32,729 bases of DNA, taken from assembly GCA_902800345.1 (NCBI GenBank), contig CADCDO010000029.1:1-32729 (forward strand), written 5' to 3'. The notes below the pieces were generated by a model. It made no database searches and had not been told where the DNA came from. It saw nothing but the letters and a program-made list of their open reading frames with translations. The first letter of the stretch is position 1. Every line of letters starts with the position of its first letter. Shown here one piece after another: positions 31,088 through 32,729 of the stretch. The DNA is from Fibrobacter succinogenes (GTDB lineage Bacteria > Fibrobacterota > Fibrobacteria > Fibrobacterales > Fibrobacteraceae). Position numbers and translations under genes: made by a program.

Positions 31088-31241
31088 AAAAGCGTGCAAG
31101 GCGAGAGAAGCGCGAAAATTTATTTTCGCATTTCCGAGCCGCAGTAGCGGACGCCGTAGGCGTCAAAAGCGTGCAAGGCGAGAGAAGCGCGAAAATTTAT
31201 TTTCGCATTTCCGAGCCGCAGTAGCGGACGCCGTAGGCGTC
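31088..31241. repeat. Two perfect tandem copies of a 77-bp element in the coaBC leader
   Basis: Copies at 31088-31164 and 31165-31241 are identical. Each holds two perfect hairpins: GCGAAAAT-TT-ATTTTCGC and GACGCC-GTA-GGCGTC. The array fills nearly all of the space between the acyltransferase stop (31252) and the coaBC start (31072), so it would lie in the coaBC mRNA leader. Confidence 0.95.
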
Positions 31242-31251
31242 AATTTAAAAC

Positions 31252-32292
31252 TCAGGAACTCTTAACTTTTTTCCCGGCAAGCCACGGAACAAATCTGTTG
31301 ATCAACAGAATCACGGGAACGAGGATTGCAAGAGTCACCAAAGTCAGTAAACCACTCAACCCAAGCGAAGATTCAATTCCGTCAGGCGCCATATGGAAAA
31401 ACTTAAACAAAATACCACGCAAGACACTCTGTACCATCATATGCAAGGCCAAGATTACAAGCGTATTCTGCCCAACAAAATTTAAAACCTTATTTTCAGG
31501 AATCATTTTACAGATAACGACAAAAGCAAATAAACTCGCATTACACATCAATGCCTGCAACAGTAAAATTTGCCAAACGATTAAGGTATTTTCACGAGCC
31601 ACAAAAGAAAGCGCAAAAACAACGGACAATCCTAAAATAACGGCAATATTTCGCTTTAAAGAACAAAACAATTTTTCGACGATACCACGTTTCGAGACCA
31701 TAAAACCAACCGCTAAAAAATAAAGGTAAAAGCAAGTTTGGTCCACATTCCAGAACAAATGCGGGAAATGCCGCGAATCCATATAGACCCAATAATAGAT
31801 TCCAAAAACAAAAAGCAAAAGTATAATAGACAAAGCCACCCATTGTTTTCGCAAGCGGAGCAAGCTCCAAAAGAAAATTTCCGTCACAAAAAGGCACGTC
31901 AAGAACCATAGAGGCGTTACAAAAAAGTCGCTATTTACACCGCATAGAATTTGCGACAAAACATCTGTGACCGTAGCGTCTGTCTGATACGACATTCCAA
32001 AATTTCGCCGCACAAAGAACCAAAAAACAAAGAGAACCGCAGAAAATCCAACATAAGGGATAATGAGGCTTTTGAACTTTTTGCGGAGTAGTTCTACAAA
32101 AGGAGCATTTGCCGACCGTTCAAAGGTGTAGCCCGAAAGAAAAAAGAACACAGGCATGGCAAACGAGAAAATAATTTCGTTGACAACATATATGGACTGC
32201 ATGTGGCCCAGTGCAACCAAGCTAATGGCAAATGCCTTGCAGTTGTCAACCCAGGCAATGCGTTTTGTTTTTTGAAATTCGCGAAATTCCAT
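31252..32292 (-). CDS. Acyltransferase-3 family membrane protein (fucose 4-O-acetylase-like)
   Basis: This 346-residue polytopic protein has about 10 hydrophobic helices. The N-terminal signature RIAWVDNCKAFAISLVALGHM (Asp, Lys and GH positions) and FAMPVFFFLSGYTFERS match the acyltransferase-3 family. Members transfer acetyl or other acyl groups from the inner membrane to sugars of surface polysaccharides or peptidoglycan. It has no glycan or LPS gene neighbours to suggest the acceptor. The ATG at 32292 has no clear ribosome site. It lies between the rpsA terminator and the 77-bp repeat array. Confidence 0.87.
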   Translation of the reverse strand: MEFREFQKTKRIAWVDNCKAFAISLVALGHMQSIYVVNEIIFSFAMPVFFFLSGYTFERSANAPFVELLRKKFKSLIIPYVGFSAVLFVFWFFVRRNFGMSYQTDATVTDVLSQILCGVNSDFFVTPLWFLTCLFVTEIFFWSLLRLRKQWVALSIILLLFVFGIYYWVYMDSRHFPHLFWNVDQTCFYLYFLAVGFMVSKRGIVEKLFCSLKRNIAVILGLSVVFALSFVARENTLIVWQILLLQALMCNASLFAFVVICKMIPENKVLNFVGQNTLVILALHMMVQSVLRGILFKFFHMAPDGIESSLGLSGLLTLVTLAILVPVILLINRFVPWLAGKKVKSS

Positions 32293-32352
32293 ACAGCAAT
32301 AATATAAAATTTATCCAAATTTCGAGATGAGTATGGCGTTCTCGCTTCGTAA

Positions 32353-32386
32353 AAAGAGAAACCCCGCGAGTGAACGCGGGGCTCTT
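32353..32386 (-). terminator. Rho-independent terminator of rpsA
   Basis: CCCCGCG (32362-32368) and CGCGGGG (32375-32381) form a perfect stem with a 6-base loop, extended by AAGAG/CTCTT. A T run follows on the minus strand (A run at 32351-32355). It is about 70 bp after the rpsA stop. Confidence 0.9.
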
Positions 32387-32423
32387 AAGCTTGTGAAAAT
32401 GTTGGTCAGCAATAAGAAGACAT

Positions 32424-32449
32424 TACTGTCTACTTACTACTGTCTACTT
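32424..32449. repeat. 12-bp direct repeat TACTGTCTACTT
   Basis: Exact copies at 32424-32435 and 32438-32449 lie 2 bp apart, just beyond the rpsA stop. They are too short to assign a role. Confidence 0.6.
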
Positions 32450-32458
32450 CCAACTAAA

Positions 32459-32729
32459 TTAAGCTTCAGCTTCTTCGGCCGGCTTTTCAGCAGCCTTCTT
32501 CTTGGAAGCCTTCTTCTTCGGAGCGACAGCTTCGCCAATCGTGGTGCCGTTTTCGCCCGGCTTGTGAGAGCTCATCCAAGCTTCGAGTTCAGCGGATTCA
32601 CGGTTCTTGAAGTAATCGACAACGGAAAGATAGATCTTGCGGTTGTTCTGATCGATTTCGGTCACGACAGCCGGAACTTCGTCGCCAACCTTGAATGCAT
32701 CGGCCGGAACCTTGATGTATTCAGCGGTG
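32459..32729 (-). CDS. rpsA: 30S ribosomal protein S1, C-terminal part (gene runs off the right edge)
   Basis: The minus-strand frame is open from the window edge to the stop at 32459-32461 (90 codons seen). It reads EYIKVPADAFKVGDEVPAVVTEIDQNNRKIYLSV, the end of an S1 RNA-binding domain, then YFKNRESAELEAWM, as in S1 proteins after their last repeat. A Lys/Ala/Glu-rich tail follows (PKKKASKKKAAEKPAEEAEA). S1 helps mRNA bind the small ribosomal subunit. The identity rests on one domain, but the domain end and tail are typical. The strong terminator at 32353-32386 fits a highly expressed gene. Confidence 0.85.
   Translation of the reverse strand, partial: TAEYIKVPADAFKVGDEVPAVVTEIDQNNRKIYLSVVDYFKNRESAELEAWMSSHKPGENGTTIGEAVAPKKKASKKKAAEKPAEEAEA

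Noticed and set aside
30407..31147. 246-codon frame antisense to coaBC and running through the 77-bp repeat
   Set aside because: Antisense shadow. The repeat contributes open codons in several frames, and no start signal or domain is seen.

Overview
The window most resembles a Fibrobacter-type genome (Fibrobacterota). I infer this from gene content rather than any search. It holds secreted mannan-active glycoside hydrolases (GH5, CBM35-GH26) with C-terminal beta-sandwich sorting-type domains, two large lipoproteins with long poly-Ser linkers, a GH57 enzyme with its own phosphoribosyltransferase, and housekeeping genes (rpsA, coaBC, dnaB, gltX, queA).

Positions 1 to about 8.75 kb are a visibly AT-rich accessory (defence-type) region, with every gene on the minus strand. 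Reading downstream along that strand: a truncated type I restriction specificity gene (hsdS), a nucleotidyltransferase-fold protein, a second tiny hsdS 3' remnant, a DUF3644 protein with a HEPN-like R-X4-H motif, a RecQ-like helicase fused to a phosphoribosyltransferase domain, a DprA-like protein starting 1 nt after the helicase stop (together a PsyrTA/RqlHI-like pair), an intact AlbA_2/RecG-like regulator, and a second, frameshifted AlbA_2 gene running off the left edge. Both AlbA_2 genes carry short iterated repeats between their ATPase-like and winged-helix parts. Possible debris of an Rpn-type nuclease gene lies at the right border.

Positions 8.8 to 12.8 kb hold two plus-strand secreted hydrolases, each followed by a terminator. 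The GH26 gene is cut by an in-frame TAG, almost certainly a Trp codon turned nonsense. Positions 12.8 to 16.2 kb form a tightly overlapping plus-strand operon: GH57/DUF3536, hpt, and a single-pass membrane protein. It converges on a minus-strand operon (zinc-ribbon/BON protein, WYL regulator, queA). gltX (minus) and a Na+:alanine symporter gene (plus) are divergent at 21.2 kb.

Positions 22.7 to 32.7 kb are entirely minus strand: rpsA (partial), acyltransferase, coaBC and a UDG-like protein; then dnaB, mlaE and mlaF, with a poly-Ser lipoprotein 23 bp downstream and a second related lipoprotein after a terminator. Several GC-rich, hairpin-containing repeat elements sit between genes, and two lie in frame inside the coaBC linker. 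A perfect 77-bp tandem duplication sits in the coaBC leader. No rRNA, tRNA or CRISPR array was recognised.
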